The notes: a model not told the origin generated them from the letters alone. A stretch of 35,634 bases of DNA from Lachnoanaerobaculum sp. ICM7 (GCF_000287675.1 NZ_ALJL01000007.1:1-35634); one strand, 5' to 3'. Positions 7,733-16,871 are shown, counted from the first letter of the stretch. Translations and numbers: made by a program.

Positions 7733-9166
7733 ATGAACAACAAAGAAAAAGCAAATGAATATTTCAGAGAGAACAAATCAACAATAAAAGATATTGAAAG
7801 ACCGGTCTATCATTTTACTCCGGATATGGGATGGATGAATGATCCGAACGGTTTTTCGTTCTTTGACGGTGAATATCATTTGTTTTATCAATATAATCCA
7901 TATGATATAAAATGGGGTCCGATGCACTGGGGACATGCAAAGAGCAAAGACTTTGTAAACTGGGACAGATTACCTGTAGCATTGGCACCGGATGATGAAA
8001 TAAAGGGACAGTGCTTCTCCGGTACGGCACTTTGTGAAGGAGATAAACATATACTTATTTATACCGTACATAATGACGGAAAAGAGGAACAGGCCGTAGA
8101 AATCGGTGACGGTGAGGATTACAATAGTATATCTAAAGAGTCTGTTATAAGAGTGGAACATTTGCCGAAGGGATTTAGCGGTGTAGACTTTAGGGATCCT
8201 AAAATTTGGAAGGAAGATGGCATATATTATTGTATAGTAAGTGCAAAGAATGAAAGAGGACTTGGCAGTATATTGCTCTTTGCTTCAAATAATCTGATTG
8301 ATTGGGAATATAAGAATATTCTTTTTGAAAACAACGGAGATTACGGCAAGATGTGGGAATGTCCGGATTTCTTTAAACTTAATGATAAGTATATATTGGT
8401 AGTCTCGGTAATGGAGATGCAGGCAAAGGGCAGAGAATACTTTAACGGACATCAGGTATTATATTTTATAGGTGATTATGACAAGAAAAATTATAGATTT
8501 GAACCGACTGATAATGCAAGAACTTTGGATTTCGGGTTTGACTATTACGCACCTCAAAGTCTGAGTATTAATGAGAGAACACTTTCGGTTGCATGGTTGC
8601 ATGATTGGGGAAATGATTTAACTCCTGACATTGCAAAATGGTGCGGTCAGATGACCTACCCAAGGGAGCTTGAACTAAAGAAAAATATTATTTATCAAAT
8701 GCCTGCAAAAGAGCTTGAAAAACATTATACAAACGAGTATAAAACAAGCTTTTGTTTGGAGAAGGATTATAAATTTCAAGATACAGAGTTAAATTCAAGA
8801 GTTGCAAGACTTGATTTGGATATTGAAAAGATTGATGCAAAGGAATGTATTATATATTTGGCGTCAAATCATAGATACAATTCTTTTATAAAGATAAATT
8901 TTAAAAAGAAAACATTGAAGTTCTCAAGAAGATTTTCAGGGCTGATTAAGGATGCTGTTGATGAGAGAAAGATAGATGTGGATATCAAGTCCGGAAAGTT
9001 AAGTCTAAGTATATTACTTGACAGATTCAGCGTAGAGATATTTGTAAACGGTGGAAAAGAGGTGTTAAGTTCACGAATCTATACTCCTGCCGAGGCAAAT
9101 GAAATCAGTTTTATTGCCGATGGTGAAGTAAGGGTAGATGCCTGCAAAAGAGATATAGTGGAATAA
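7733..9166 (+). CDS. GH32 beta-fructosidase (sucrose/fructan hydrolase)
   Basis: This is a 477-residue glycoside hydrolase of family 32, without a signal peptide and so cytoplasmic. The three catalytic landmarks are present: WMNDPNG with nucleophile Asp37, the R154-D155-P156 motif (GVDFRDPKIW), and MWECPDFF with acid/base Glu209. The five-bladed propeller is followed by a C-terminal beta-sandwich from roughly residue 330, ending in the RFSVEIFVNGGKEVLSSRIY motif. It splits fructose from sucrose, sucrose-6-phosphate or short fructo-oligosaccharides. Because import here is by an ABC system, unphosphorylated substrate is more likely. The start is ATG 7733 with only a weak AAGTGG upstream. It is the last gene of the operon, and no clear terminator follows. 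Confidence 0.93.
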   Translation: MNNKEKANEYFRENKSTIKDIERPVYHFTPDMGWMNDPNGFSFFDGEYHLFYQYNPYDIKWGPMHWGHAKSKDFVNWDRLPVALAPDDEIKGQCFSGTALCEGDKHILIYTVHNDGKEEQAVEIGDGEDYNSISKESVIRVEHLPKGFSGVDFRDPKIWKEDGIYYCIVSAKNERGLGSILLFASNNLIDWEYKNILFENNGDYGKMWECPDFFKLNDKYILVVSVMEMQAKGREYFNGHQVLYFIGDYDKKNYRFEPTDNARTLDFGFDYYAPQSLSINERTLSVAWLHDWGNDLTPDIAKWCGQMTYPRELELKKNIIYQMPAKELEKHYTNEYKTSFCLEKDYKFQDTELNSRVARLDLDIEKIDAKECIIYLASNHRYNSFIKINFKKKTLKFSRRFSGLIKDAVDERKIDVDIKSGKLSLSILLDRFSVEIFVNGGKEVLSSRIYTPAEANEISFIADGEVRVDACKRDIVE

Positions 9167-9176
9167 TTTATTATAC

Positions 9177-9206
9177 TTGAATATATAGAAACAAAAATGT
9201 TAATAT
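9177..9206 (+). promoter_or_regulatory. Putative promoter of the CAP-domain protein gene
   Basis: TTGAAT at 9177-9182 and TAATAT at 9201-9206 have an 18-bp spacer and a TG extension at 9198-9199. The surrounding 85 bp are very AT-rich, so other -10 matches exist. Confidence 0.45.
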
Positions 9207-9251
9207 ATAACATAATAGTATTAAAGCCACTTTATTATGTTGGAGGTGTTT

Positions 9252-10580
9252 ATGAATTTATTCAAAAGGTTAATGTGTTCCGTATCGGCAGTGGCGGTTT
9301 CAGCTTTTTTAGTGATACCTGTTATGGCTGCAAATGAAGCACAGTGGAAGAGGAATGATAAGGGATGGTGGTATGAAGAGGCGGACGGTTCATACCCTAC
9401 AAATGCATGGAAGCTTATTAAGGATAAATGGTATTATTTTGACGGTATCGGCTATATGGTTGAAAACCGTTGGATAGGAAATTATTATCTCGGTGCTGAC
9501 GGAGCTATGCTTGTAAATACTTCTACACCGGACGGTTATTATGTGGATGCCACAGGTAAATGGGTGGAAGGAGTAAGAAATACAGTTAATATAAGTAAAA
9601 CAAGCGGATCAGGCACAAAGAGAAGCTCTTTGGGTGGCGGAAGCTCAAGGAGCGGCGGATCGGGCGGCTCCGGTGGAAGCAGAAGAAGCAGCGGCAGCTC
9701 AGGCGGTTCAGGCGGAAGCAAAAGAAGCGGTGGCGGCTCAAGCGGTTCAGGCGGAAGCGGAAGAACTGGCGGTGGTTCAAGTGGAAGCGGTTCAGGTTCT
9801 TCATCGGGTAGCGGTGTAGGAATTGCAGGTTCAACAGGAAATACAACAGCTTCAAATAACACAGCTTCAAACAATACTGCGGTAAACAATAATAATACAA
9901 CACCTTCAGTAAATAATAATGTTACCGTTCCTTCAGGAAACAACACTGTGGTGATACCTTCAGGAAATACCGGAAATAATACGGTAACGACTCCAAATAC
10001 AACAACTCCAGCAGTTTCTACTCAGGAGACTCAGGTAATAGAAGCATTAAAAGCAATGGGACTTACTGAGAAAGAGGCAAAGCTTTACTATATGATCAAT
10101 GCATATAGGGAAAGCCTTGGATTACCGAAGCTGTCATTCTCAAAATCTCTTACAGAAGTTGCAAGAGCGCATGTACGTGATTCAAATACTTATACACCTG
10201 AGAATCAGGTAGATTCCAGAGGTGAGCAGGGAAATCTTCACAGCTGGTCAGGAAACGGAAGTTGGACACGTTTAGTTTACACGGATGATCACCACTATGG
10301 AAACGGTATGTGGAGTAAGCCAAGGGAAATCACCAATTACACAGGAAACGGATATGAGATTTCTGCCAAATACAGCGGTATGATAAGCCCTGAGACAGCA
10401 CTCAATCTTTGGAAGAATTCTCCGGGACATAATCAGGTAATGTCTACGCAGGGAATGTGGTCTGATTTAAAGACCATGGGTGTTTCCATTGACGGACATT
10501 ATGCACATGTGTGGTTCGGCAGTGATGCGGATCCTGACGGATACTATGATGTAGCTAACTATGATGTAATTCATCCATAA
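9252..10580 (+). CDS. Secreted protein with cell-wall-binding repeat, Gly/Ser linker and CAP domain
   Basis: This encodes 442 residues. A signal peptide covers residues 1 to about 27, with likely cleavage after VIPVMA. Next come choline-binding-like repeats (QWKRNDKGWWYEEADGSYP, KWYYFDGIGYMVENRWIGNY) that typically attach proteins to the cell wall. A Gly/Ser/Arg low-complexity stretch and an Asn/Thr-rich stretch follow. The C-terminal ~180 residues form a CAP (SCP/PR-1) domain: YYMINAYRESLGLPKLSFSK, LTEVARAHVRDSN, LNLWKNSPGHNQVM and HYAHVWFG. CAP proteins bind lipids or act on the cell surface; the exact role is unknown. The start at ATG 9252 is chosen over ATG 9237 because GGAGG at 9242-9246 serves only the later one. 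It is monocistronic, between its own promoter and a terminator. Confidence 0.88.
   Translation: MNLFKRLMCSVSAVAVSAFLVIPVMAANEAQWKRNDKGWWYEEADGSYPTNAWKLIKDKWYYFDGIGYMVENRWIGNYYLGADGAMLVNTSTPDGYYVDATGKWVEGVRNTVNISKTSGSGTKRSSLGGGSSRSGGSGGSGGSRRSSGSSGGSGGSKRSGGGSSGSGGSGRTGGGSSGSGSGSSSGSGVGIAGSTGNTTASNNTASNNTAVNNNNTTPSVNNNVTVPSGNNTVVIPSGNTGNNTVTTPNTTTPAVSTQETQVIEALKAMGLTEKEAKLYYMINAYRESLGLPKLSFSKSLTEVARAHVRDSNTYTPENQVDSRGEQGNLHSWSGNGSWTRLVYTDDHHYGNGMWSKPREITNYTGNGYEISAKYSGMISPETALNLWKNSPGHNQVMSTQGMWSDLKTMGVSIDGHYAHVWFGSDADPDGYYDVANYDVIHP
9600..9830 (+). repeat. Low-complexity Gly/Ser/Arg-coding repeat
   Basis: Degenerate ggcggaagc, ggttcaggc and aagaagcgg units encode repeated GGS, SGG and SRRS runs that form the linker of the CAP protein. 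The base composition is much richer in G than the surroundings. It is the likely source of the open frames seen in other phases here. Confidence 0.75.
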
Positions 10581-10609
10581 TAAAAATTTAAATACCTTTA
10601 TGATTGTAG

Positions 10610-10643
10610 ACAGGCCCTTCGCTGATGCGGAAGGTCTGTTTTT
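10610..10643 (+). terminator. Intrinsic terminator after the CAP gene
   Basis: acaggcccttcgc (10610-10622) pairs with gcggaaggtctgt (10627-10639) through the tetraloop tgat, with two G-U pairs and one C-A mismatch, followed by ttttt. It is the usual shape of a Rho-independent terminator. Confidence 0.85.
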
Positions 10644-10657
10644 AAATATTAAAAGTA

Positions 10658-10666
10658 TGATATAAT
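10658..10666 (+). promoter_or_regulatory. Extended -10 promoter of the kinase-Wadjet operon
   Basis: TGATATAAT is a perfect -10 (10661-10666) with a TG extension at 10658-10659. The -35 is weak and falls in the T-run of the preceding terminator. The imperfect dyad atgata/tatcat (10657-10662 with 10667-10672) lies across the -10. This is the only plausible promoter I see for the kinase and, through it, for jetA. Confidence 0.6.
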
Positions 10667-10695
10667 TATCATAGTTATAAAAAGGAGAGACAGAT

Positions 10696-11517
10696 ATGAA
10701 CAAAAATAAACAGATACTTCTTATTAATGATTTGGCAGGATATGGTAAAGTGGCACTTTCAGCTATGATGCCTATATTTTCAAATATGGGATTTGAGATA
10801 TTTACGCTTCCTACAGCATTGGTATCTAATACTCTTGATTATGGTAAGTTTGAAATTCTTGATACCAAAGATTATATTCTAAATACTGTAAATGTATGGG
10901 AGCAGCTTGGATTCACATTTGAATCTATAGCACTCGGATTTATAGCTTCTGATGAAGAGGCAGGTATTTTGGCGGATTTTTGTGCCAAGCAAAAAGAAAA
11001 AGGAAGTTTTATATTTGTGGATCCTATAATGGGAGATGACGGAAGCCTTTATAACGGTATATCAAAAGATGCTATAGAAAGTCGTAGAAAATTACTGAAA
11101 TTTGCGGACCTTATAAAGCCAAATTACACTGAAGCCTGCCTTCTTACGGAAATGGAGTATAAAGACAGAGGGATTACAAATGAAGAAGAAGAACAATTAC
11201 TTAGAAAATTGAGCGGAGAAAATAATGCTTCTGTGATTATTACCTCCGTACCTTTTAATGATAAGAAATGCTGTGTCGGATTTGACAGTAAAAAGGGAGA
11301 AAGCTTCAGAATTGAATATGATGAGATAGATGTTCGTTTTCCTGGAACCGGAGATATATTCTCGGCTATTTTGGTAGGAGATATATTGAACGGAAAATCA
11401 CTTCCGGATGCAACATCACATTCAATGGAAGTTGTAAAGAAAATGATTGAATTAAATATAGATAAGGCAGATAAGTATCGTGGTATACCGGTGGAACAGT
11501 ATTTGGAATTAATATAG
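10696..11517 (+). CDS. Pyridoxal/pyridoxamine kinase family protein
   Basis: This is a 273-residue ribokinase-fold kinase of the PdxY/PdxK group, expected to phosphorylate vitamin B6 vitamers in the cytoplasm. It opens with ILLINDLAGYGKVALSAMMP and carries FIFVDPIMGDDGSLYNGI, LIKPNYTEACLLT and the catalytic anion-hole motif FPGTGDIFSA near residue 215. The start is ATG 10696 after AAAGGAGAG. It stops 1 nt before the ATG of jetA, so the two are almost certainly translationally coupled. A second, divergent paralogue is at 31815-32654. Whether this copy still acts on B6 or has another small-molecule substrate cannot be judged from the sequence. Confidence 0.85.
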   Translation: MNKNKQILLINDLAGYGKVALSAMMPIFSNMGFEIFTLPTALVSNTLDYGKFEILDTKDYILNTVNVWEQLGFTFESIALGFIASDEEAGILADFCAKQKEKGSFIFVDPIMGDDGSLYNGISKDAIESRRKLLKFADLIKPNYTEACLLTEMEYKDRGITNEEEEQLLRKLSGENNASVIITSVPFNDKKCCVGFDSKKGESFRIEYDEIDVRFPGTGDIFSAILVGDILNGKSLPDATSHSMEVVKKMIELNIDKADKYRGIPVEQYLELI

Positions 11518-11518
11518 T

Positions 11519-12925
11519 ATGAATATATTTGATGAAGTAGATGAAAATCTGTTCAGACCTCTGACAGGTACAAATAAAAGAAAGTATGTAGATATTCTTG
11601 CTCTTATTTGGGAAAAGTGCAAGCGAATGCCTATGTATGCTATAGAAAAAAGTACAATATTTGATATGGCGGAGGAATATCTCCTGGGACTTGATGAGAA
11701 GGTTGAACCGGATATGGAAGAGCAGGAATATACAAGCGGAAATATAGCAGATATGAGGACTATTTCCGGAAGCTTTATAAGAAGACTTAGAGATACAGGC
11801 TGGCTTTTGGAAAAGCCGGGTGAATATGAGGATGAGGATAATCTGGCAATTCATTATAAGGTAGTGCCTATATTGAAATCCTTTCAGGAAATTATCAGTC
11901 CCACTATCATCACTTATAAGGGAAAGCTTTTTAAAATATATTCTATGTTTGAACATATATCGGAACAAGGCAGCCCTTATGAAGGAGTTTTAAAAGAAGC
12001 TTCTGAGGATTTTGACAATCTTAATCAAGCTCTCAGAACATTGGCGGCATCTATTGAAGACCATATAAATGATCTGACATTGGGAAAAAGTCCTGAAGAA
12101 ATATTGGATTTTTTTGAGAAATATGAAGAAAAGATAGTTGTGGGATCATATCATAGATTTAAGACAAATGATAATTTGTTTTATTATAGAAGCAGTTTGT
12201 ATGAGAGTCTTGACAGATGTGAAGATAATCTTTTCGATGCTTTGGTACTTGATTATATGGATACAGAGCGTGTTGAAAGGGATGAGGCAGGTGTAAAAAT
12301 AAAAGAGCTTATACAAAAGCTTCGTATGGATATCGAGGAAATGGAAGCTATAATGCGAACCATTGATGACAGGCATATTTTATATAGAACCAGGGCGGTG
12401 CAAAGAGCACAATTTTTGCTCCTGTCTGACGGAAGCAGTAAGAGTAAAATCAATAATATACTTAAGTTTTACGCAAGTCAGATAAATAGTAAAGAGGATG
12501 TATATGATGAAGATGACAGCATAGCATCCGATATTTTTCAGATATTCGTACAAAACTTCTTTGACTGTAACTCTCTTTCCACGCCTGTTAAAAAGCGTAA
12601 GCCTACTGCTATTGAATTTGTGGATATTATTGAGGAACTGGACCAAGATATTATAGATGAGAAAAATCGAAAGATGATGGAATATATAAAAAATGCATTG
12701 ACATCTGAAAATGTTAACAGATTTGCAAGAGATATATTAAATGAAAATCATGCGGTGCAAATAAGTTCAGTATTTGAAAATGATCCGGATACTTTAATAA
12801 AAATAATAGGTCTGTATACTTATTCCAAGACTTCAGAAAGAGAGTATGATATAAGGCTTAGAGATAATGTGGTGGAGTCAAACGGTGTGAGGTTCAAAGA
12901 TTTTATTGTTGAGGAAAGAAGGTAA
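11519..12925 (+). CDS. jetA: Wadjet defence protein JetA
   Basis: This is a 468-residue soluble protein, the JetA (kleisin-like, MukF-related) subunit of a Wadjet plasmid-restriction complex. It begins MNIFDEVDENLFRPLTG, the typical JetA opening, and has a winged-helix-like N-terminal half (FIRRLRDTGWLLEKPGEYED) and a long helical middle. The assignment rests on this sequence and on the ordered jetB-jetC-jetD neighbours. It most resembles the Firmicutes type II form (DUF5716-like). There is no clear ribosome binding site. The ATG lies 1 nt after the kinase stop, which implies coupling. Its stop overlaps the jetB start (TAATG). In the family, JetABC is an SMC-type motor that extrudes loops on small circular DNA, which JetD then cuts. 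Confidence 0.85.
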   Translation: MNIFDEVDENLFRPLTGTNKRKYVDILALIWEKCKRMPMYAIEKSTIFDMAEEYLLGLDEKVEPDMEEQEYTSGNIADMRTISGSFIRRLRDTGWLLEKPGEYEDEDNLAIHYKVVPILKSFQEIISPTIITYKGKLFKIYSMFEHISEQGSPYEGVLKEASEDFDNLNQALRTLAASIEDHINDLTLGKSPEEILDFFEKYEEKIVVGSYHRFKTNDNLFYYRSSLYESLDRCEDNLFDALVLDYMDTERVERDEAGVKIKELIQKLRMDIEEMEAIMRTIDDRHILYRTRAVQRAQFLLLSDGSSKSKINNILKFYASQINSKEDVYDEDDSIASDIFQIFVQNFFDCNSLSTPVKKRKPTAIEFVDIIEELDQDIIDEKNRKMMEYIKNALTSENVNRFARDILNENHAVQISSVFENDPDTLIKIIGLYTYSKTSEREYDIRLRDNVVESNGVRFKDFIVEERR

Positions 12926-13500
12926 TGGCAACAGATATAAAAGAAGAGATAGCTAATTATTTATTGAATAACTGTTTTCTTATGGGAACAGTGGATACTA
13001 CAAGAGAGAAGTATTACTATGTTATAAACCATGAAGAAAGTTTCAGACAGATCTTCTTGCCTATTGGATATACTTTGGTCATTCATAGAAATTTGAGAGT
13101 TGTTCAGCTTATAAATAATCATGGCAGCGGAAGAATTGCATTAAGGAAATATGAGAGTATTATCTTGCTTATTTTCAGGCTTTTATATGTGGAAAAGAGA
13201 GAAAGTTTATCTACAAATGAAGACAGAATTTATGCTACAGTTGAGGAAATTAAAAATGAATATGAGAAGCTGAATTTGCCAAGAAAATTTGACAGAGCTT
13301 TTTTAGAGGATTCCATAAGAAATATAAAAAGATATAATTTGGTACAGGTAGCAGATAAATTAGTTGATATGGATGCGAGAATACAGATCTATCCTTCTGT
13401 TATGCTTGCAATGCCTGATTCCAATATTTCAAAAGCATATGATGAAACTGTTAAGTTGCTTTCTCAATACGAAAATTCTGAAGAGGAGGATGAAGAATGA
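12925..13500 (+). CDS. jetB: Wadjet defence protein JetB (DUF4194)
   Basis: This is a 191-residue protein matching the JetB/MukE-like subunit. It has an N-terminal helix-rich start (EIANYLLNNCFLMG), then IALRKYESIILLIFRLLYVE and a winged-helix-like region with RAFLEDSIRNIKRYNLVQVA. In Wadjet complexes it binds JetA and bridges the JetC motor. The size fits the family. The start shares one base with the jetA stop, and the end overlaps the jetC start by 4 nt (ATGA), so the three genes are translated as a coupled set. The acidic C-terminus (NSEEEDEE) is unremarkable. Confidence 0.85.
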   Translation: MATDIKEEIANYLLNNCFLMGTVDTTREKYYYVINHEESFRQIFLPIGYTLVIHRNLRVVQLINNHGSGRIALRKYESIILLIFRLLYVEKRESLSTNEDRIYATVEEIKNEYEKLNLPRKFDRAFLEDSIRNIKRYNLVQVADKLVDMDARIQIYPSVMLAMPDSNISKAYDETVKLLSQYENSEEEDEE

Positions 13501-16500
13501 TAAGGATGACAAGACTTCATCTGATAAATTGGCATAATTTCCAAGATGATATTATAGATTTCAAAAATATCACATATCTTTTGGGCGTAAATGCAGTAGG
13601 AAAGACAACTATAATGGATGCGATCAGGTATTGCCTTACCACAAACAAGGACTTCAATACTGCCGGAAATAAAAAGAGCGGCAGAACTCTTTTAGGTTCG
13701 GTCCACCAAAAACAGAGAGCGGAGGACAGTTATCTTCGTCCGGGGCATACAGTTTCCTATATAGGCATTGAATTTTTGGATGAGGCTATTAAAAAGACAT
13801 TTGTAATAATTGCACGTGTGGAATCGGAAACTCCAAAGCAGGATCTTAGGGGAGTATATCAGGATTGGTATATTACAAAGCCGGGATACAGCCTTTTGGA
13901 TATTCCTTTTTTTGTAAAGAACAAAGATGGAAAAAGTCCTGCTTCAAGAGAAGCTTTTAAGCTTGATAATAAGGGGATGGACAGGGCTTCAAATCAGGCT
14001 GACGCAAGAAGAAAGATTTGTCGTATGCTTGGTATAGGGGAGGCGGATTCGCCTATCGGAAAGAAGTTTAATGAAGTATTCCATATGGGTACAAGTCTGG
14101 AGGATATAAAGGATATAAGAGAGTTCATTTATACTTATATTCTGCCGGAACCGGAGGTGAATATTGACTTTTTGCAAAAGGATATGATTGAGCTGGAAAG
14201 GCTACAGGAGATACTTCAGGAGGCATCTGACAGAGAGGCTTTATTAAAGGAGATAAATGAAAAAATAAAGAATGCAAGAGAACTTTTGGTTAAGGTGAAA
14301 ATAAATGAGATATTGGTTACCTACGCAAATCTTCAAGGAAATATAGAAGAAACTAATGAAAGAAAATATCTTATTGGTGAATGGGAAGTAAGTTTATCTT
14401 TGTTTGAGGAAAAACTTACAGAGCTTTCAGGTAGAGAATCAAAGGCCTCAGAACTCTTATATGAAGCGCAAAGAGCAGCTGAAAATAATGCTGAAAATAA
14501 GGAGATGCTCTCTCTTGAGAGTGAAAATAAAAATAATAAAGTTGAAGAGAAAAGACTTACAGAAGAAGCGGCAAAGTTTGATAATGTGGCTAAAGACTTA
14601 TTTGAATTAAAGGATAAATTAAATAAGCTTGGATTTATTTTTGATATAGATAATTGCATAAGAGATGAAAATTGCTTTGAAGAAACAAAGATTGCAGAGA
14701 TAAAAAGAATTGCCAAGATTTTTGCAGATATGGAAGAACAAATAAAAAATCATGATGCAAAAATAAGGACTGATATAGCGAAGCTAAATGAGGAAGGCAA
14801 TGGACTTTCAAGTAAAATAAAATCCCTTGAGTCAGGTGTGATGTGTTATCCCAAAGAAGCAATATTTGTCAGAGACAAGATAAATGAGGCCTTGAGTGAA
14901 CAAAGCAAGAAGGCGGATGCCAGACTTTTGTGTGAGCTCTTATATATGACAGACAGGAGCTGGCAGGATGCAGTGGAAAGCTACTTAAATACACAGAGAT
15001 TTAATATAATTGTAGAACCTGATAATTATATTTTGGCAAAGAAAGTTTTTATCTCTTTGGGAGATAAGGTCAACGGTATAGGACTTATAGATACAAGAAA
15101 AATAAAGAATGTAGAATATAAGACTGAGAAGGAATCTTATCTGGGTGATAAGATTGAATCTGAAAATATATATGCCAAGGCGTATGCAAGGTTTGTGATG
15201 AAAGATGTTATCTGCTGTGAAAATTCAGATGATTTGGAGAAATTTTCAAAGAGTGTTACAAAAGACAGACTTAGATTTCAAAGTTTTTGCTTACAGAGAA
15301 TGGCAAAAAGAGAACATTTTATCGGTGTGGATGCCATTGAAAAGCAGTTAAAAGCTGCAAAAAAAGAACTTGTGGATATACAAAACAGCTTGAAAGAGCT
15401 TGAAGATGCAAAGAAAAGCTTTGACTTGGTATATAACGGATATACAAAGTTTAGAGCCGGAGATGGCTTTAGTAAGCTTGAAATGTATTGTGAATCTAAG
15501 AAAAGAGCAAAGGAGCTTGGAATAAAGATAGCTGATATAGCTAAGAAGATAGAAGAGTTTAAGCAAAATCCAATATTGCTCGCAATGTATGACAGAGTCA
15601 AGGAATGCAAAAAGAATGTAAATGATATCAGAGATGAGATAACGGATATTAAGGCAAAAAAGCAAAATATCAGTGACAATATAAGAAAATCAAATCTGCT
15701 TATAGAAGAGCTTGAAAAGAATTTTGTGGAGCTTAAAATTGTGTATGAAAACAGTATAAAAGGATATTCGGAGTTTGCACTTGATGTGGAAAAGAAATAT
15801 TTGAATGAAAGAAAGTCTAAAAAATCTTCTGCTATTGCATATAATTTTTCAAATCGTATGGCACAGGATAATATAGCATTAAACAGCTATTTAAATCAGG
15901 AATTGGTACCTTTACAACAAAAGTATACCGCCACATACACTTGTGATTATGCGATAGGCTTGGAAGGGGCAAATCGGTGCATGCAAGAATATCTTACTCT
16001 GCAAAATATTGAGCTGGAAAGACATAAGAATGAACTTGCACAGGCTCAGATTCGCTGTAAGGACAGATTTCGCAAGGAAGTGCTGTTTAGGATGAAGGAC
16101 GATATCTTAAGGGCAAGGCAGCAGTTTAAGCAAATAAATCGTGTTATGGAAAATCTGGAATATGGTGAGGAAAGCTATAGATTCGGAATTGACAAGAGCA
16201 AAGATAAGGAACTGGGACTTTTCTACGATATTATTATGGATAAGGACAATCAGCAAATTGACAGAGAAAATGATATGCTTGCATATATGGCTGAGGTAAA
16301 TAAGTCCGAGGTATTTGAAAGTCAGATTGATGACTTTATGAGTAGAATAATGATAGATGTGGAAGAGCATGCAAAACAAAATCTCACAGGTCAAAAGTCA
16401 AAGGCAAAGAGTATGGGAATGTATGTGGATTATAGAACTTATCTGGACTATGATATTATTATAAAAAATTCAGTGACAGAGAAGGAAGTTGCATTATCAA

Positions 16501-16826
16501 AGGTAAGCGGCGAGGGCAGCGGTGGAGAAAATCAAGCTCCGTTTTATGTAGCAATATGTTCTTCACTTTTGCAAATTTATGAGCAAAGTAAGGAAGAGTC
16601 TATGAGGCTCATATTGTTGGATGAGGCATTTAACAATATGACCAGCGACAGAATCGAGCCTATGATGAACATGTTTAAGAAGTTGAATTTGCAACTGGTG
16701 CTTATAGCTACAGCCGAGAAGGCTACATCAATTTTACCATATTGCGATATTACCTACTCAATAGTTAAATCCGGAAACAGAAATGCAATACGAGCTTTCG
16801 AGAGGTTGGAGGATGGATTACGGTAA
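13497..16826 (+). CDS. jetC: Wadjet SMC-like ATPase JetC
   Basis: This is a 1109-residue SMC/MukB-like ATPase. Walker A is GVNAVGKTT at residues 30-38. Long coiled-coil arms rich in Glu and Lys flank a central hinge-like region with a cysteine pair (KDVICCENSDDLEKFS). The C-terminal head has the ABC signature SKVSGEGSGGENQ, and Walker B is LILLDEAFNNM. It would form the loop-extruding motor that recognises small circular DNA such as plasmids. The last 27 nt, including the stop, are part of a 33-bp direct repeat whose second copy carries the start of jetD. The ancestral jetC stop therefore probably overlapped jetD by 14 nt. The reading frame is intact. Confidence 0.92.
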   Translation: MIRMTRLHLINWHNFQDDIIDFKNITYLLGVNAVGKTTIMDAIRYCLTTNKDFNTAGNKKSGRTLLGSVHQKQRAEDSYLRPGHTVSYIGIEFLDEAIKKTFVIIARVESETPKQDLRGVYQDWYITKPGYSLLDIPFFVKNKDGKSPASREAFKLDNKGMDRASNQADARRKICRMLGIGEADSPIGKKFNEVFHMGTSLEDIKDIREFIYTYILPEPEVNIDFLQKDMIELERLQEILQEASDREALLKEINEKIKNARELLVKVKINEILVTYANLQGNIEETNERKYLIGEWEVSLSLFEEKLTELSGRESKASELLYEAQRAAENNAENKEMLSLESENKNNKVEEKRLTEEAAKFDNVAKDLFELKDKLNKLGFIFDIDNCIRDENCFEETKIAEIKRIAKIFADMEEQIKNHDAKIRTDIAKLNEEGNGLSSKIKSLESGVMCYPKEAIFVRDKINEALSEQSKKADARLLCELLYMTDRSWQDAVESYLNTQRFNIIVEPDNYILAKKVFISLGDKVNGIGLIDTRKIKNVEYKTEKESYLGDKIESENIYAKAYARFVMKDVICCENSDDLEKFSKSVTKDRLRFQSFCLQRMAKREHFIGVDAIEKQLKAAKKELVDIQNSLKELEDAKKSFDLVYNGYTKFRAGDGFSKLEMYCESKKRAKELGIKIADIAKKIEEFKQNPILLAMYDRVKECKKNVNDIRDEITDIKAKKQNISDNIRKSNLLIEELEKNFVELKIVYENSIKGYSEFALDVEKKYLNERKSKKSSAIAYNFSNRMAQDNIALNSYLNQELVPLQQKYTATYTCDYAIGLEGANRCMQEYLTLQNIELERHKNELAQAQIRCKDRFRKEVLFRMKDDILRARQQFKQINRVMENLEYGEESYRFGIDKSKDKELGLFYDIIMDKDNQQIDRENDMLAYMAEVNKSEVFESQIDDFMSRIMIDVEEHAKQNLTGQKSKAKSMGMYVDYRTYLDYDIIIKNSVTEKEVALSKVSGEGSGGENQAPFYVAICSSLLQIYEQSKEESMRLILLDEAFNNMTSDRIEPMMNMFKKLNLQLVLIATAEKATSILPYCDITYSIVKSGNRNAIRAFERLEDGLR

Positions 16827-16832
16827 GGATAT
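16800..16832 (+). repeat. Left copy of a 33-bp perfect direct repeat
   Basis: Bases 16800-16832 are identical to 17179-17211 (offset 379), starting gagaggttggaggatggatt and ending aaggatat. The flanking bases differ on both sides (c/t before, a/t after). This copy holds the jetC end plus a decoy jetD start: ATG 16813 opens an 11-codon frame ending at 16845. Confidence 0.97.
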
Positions 16833-16841
16833 AAGTTGTTA

Positions 16842-16871
16842 TTGACTTTATGTTTATAAATAGATTATAAT
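16842..16871 (+). promoter_or_regulatory. Promoter of the antitoxin small RNA
   Basis: TTGACT (16842-16847) and a perfect TATAAT (16866-16871) have an 18-bp spacer. Transcription is expected from about 16878. It lies immediately inside the left 33-bp repeat. Confidence 0.8.

Noticed and set aside
9539-9946. 135-residue minus-strand open frame (and overlapping frames at 9586-9903 - and 9634-9819 +)
   Set aside because: They are products of the Gly/Ser-coding repeat in the CAP gene: Pro/Leu- or Ala/Glu-rich, no ribosome binding site, fully antisense to or out of phase with a convincing gene.
11366-11968. 200-residue minus-strand open frame
   Set aside because: Antisense to the kinase and jetA; no start signals, composition typical of a shadow frame.
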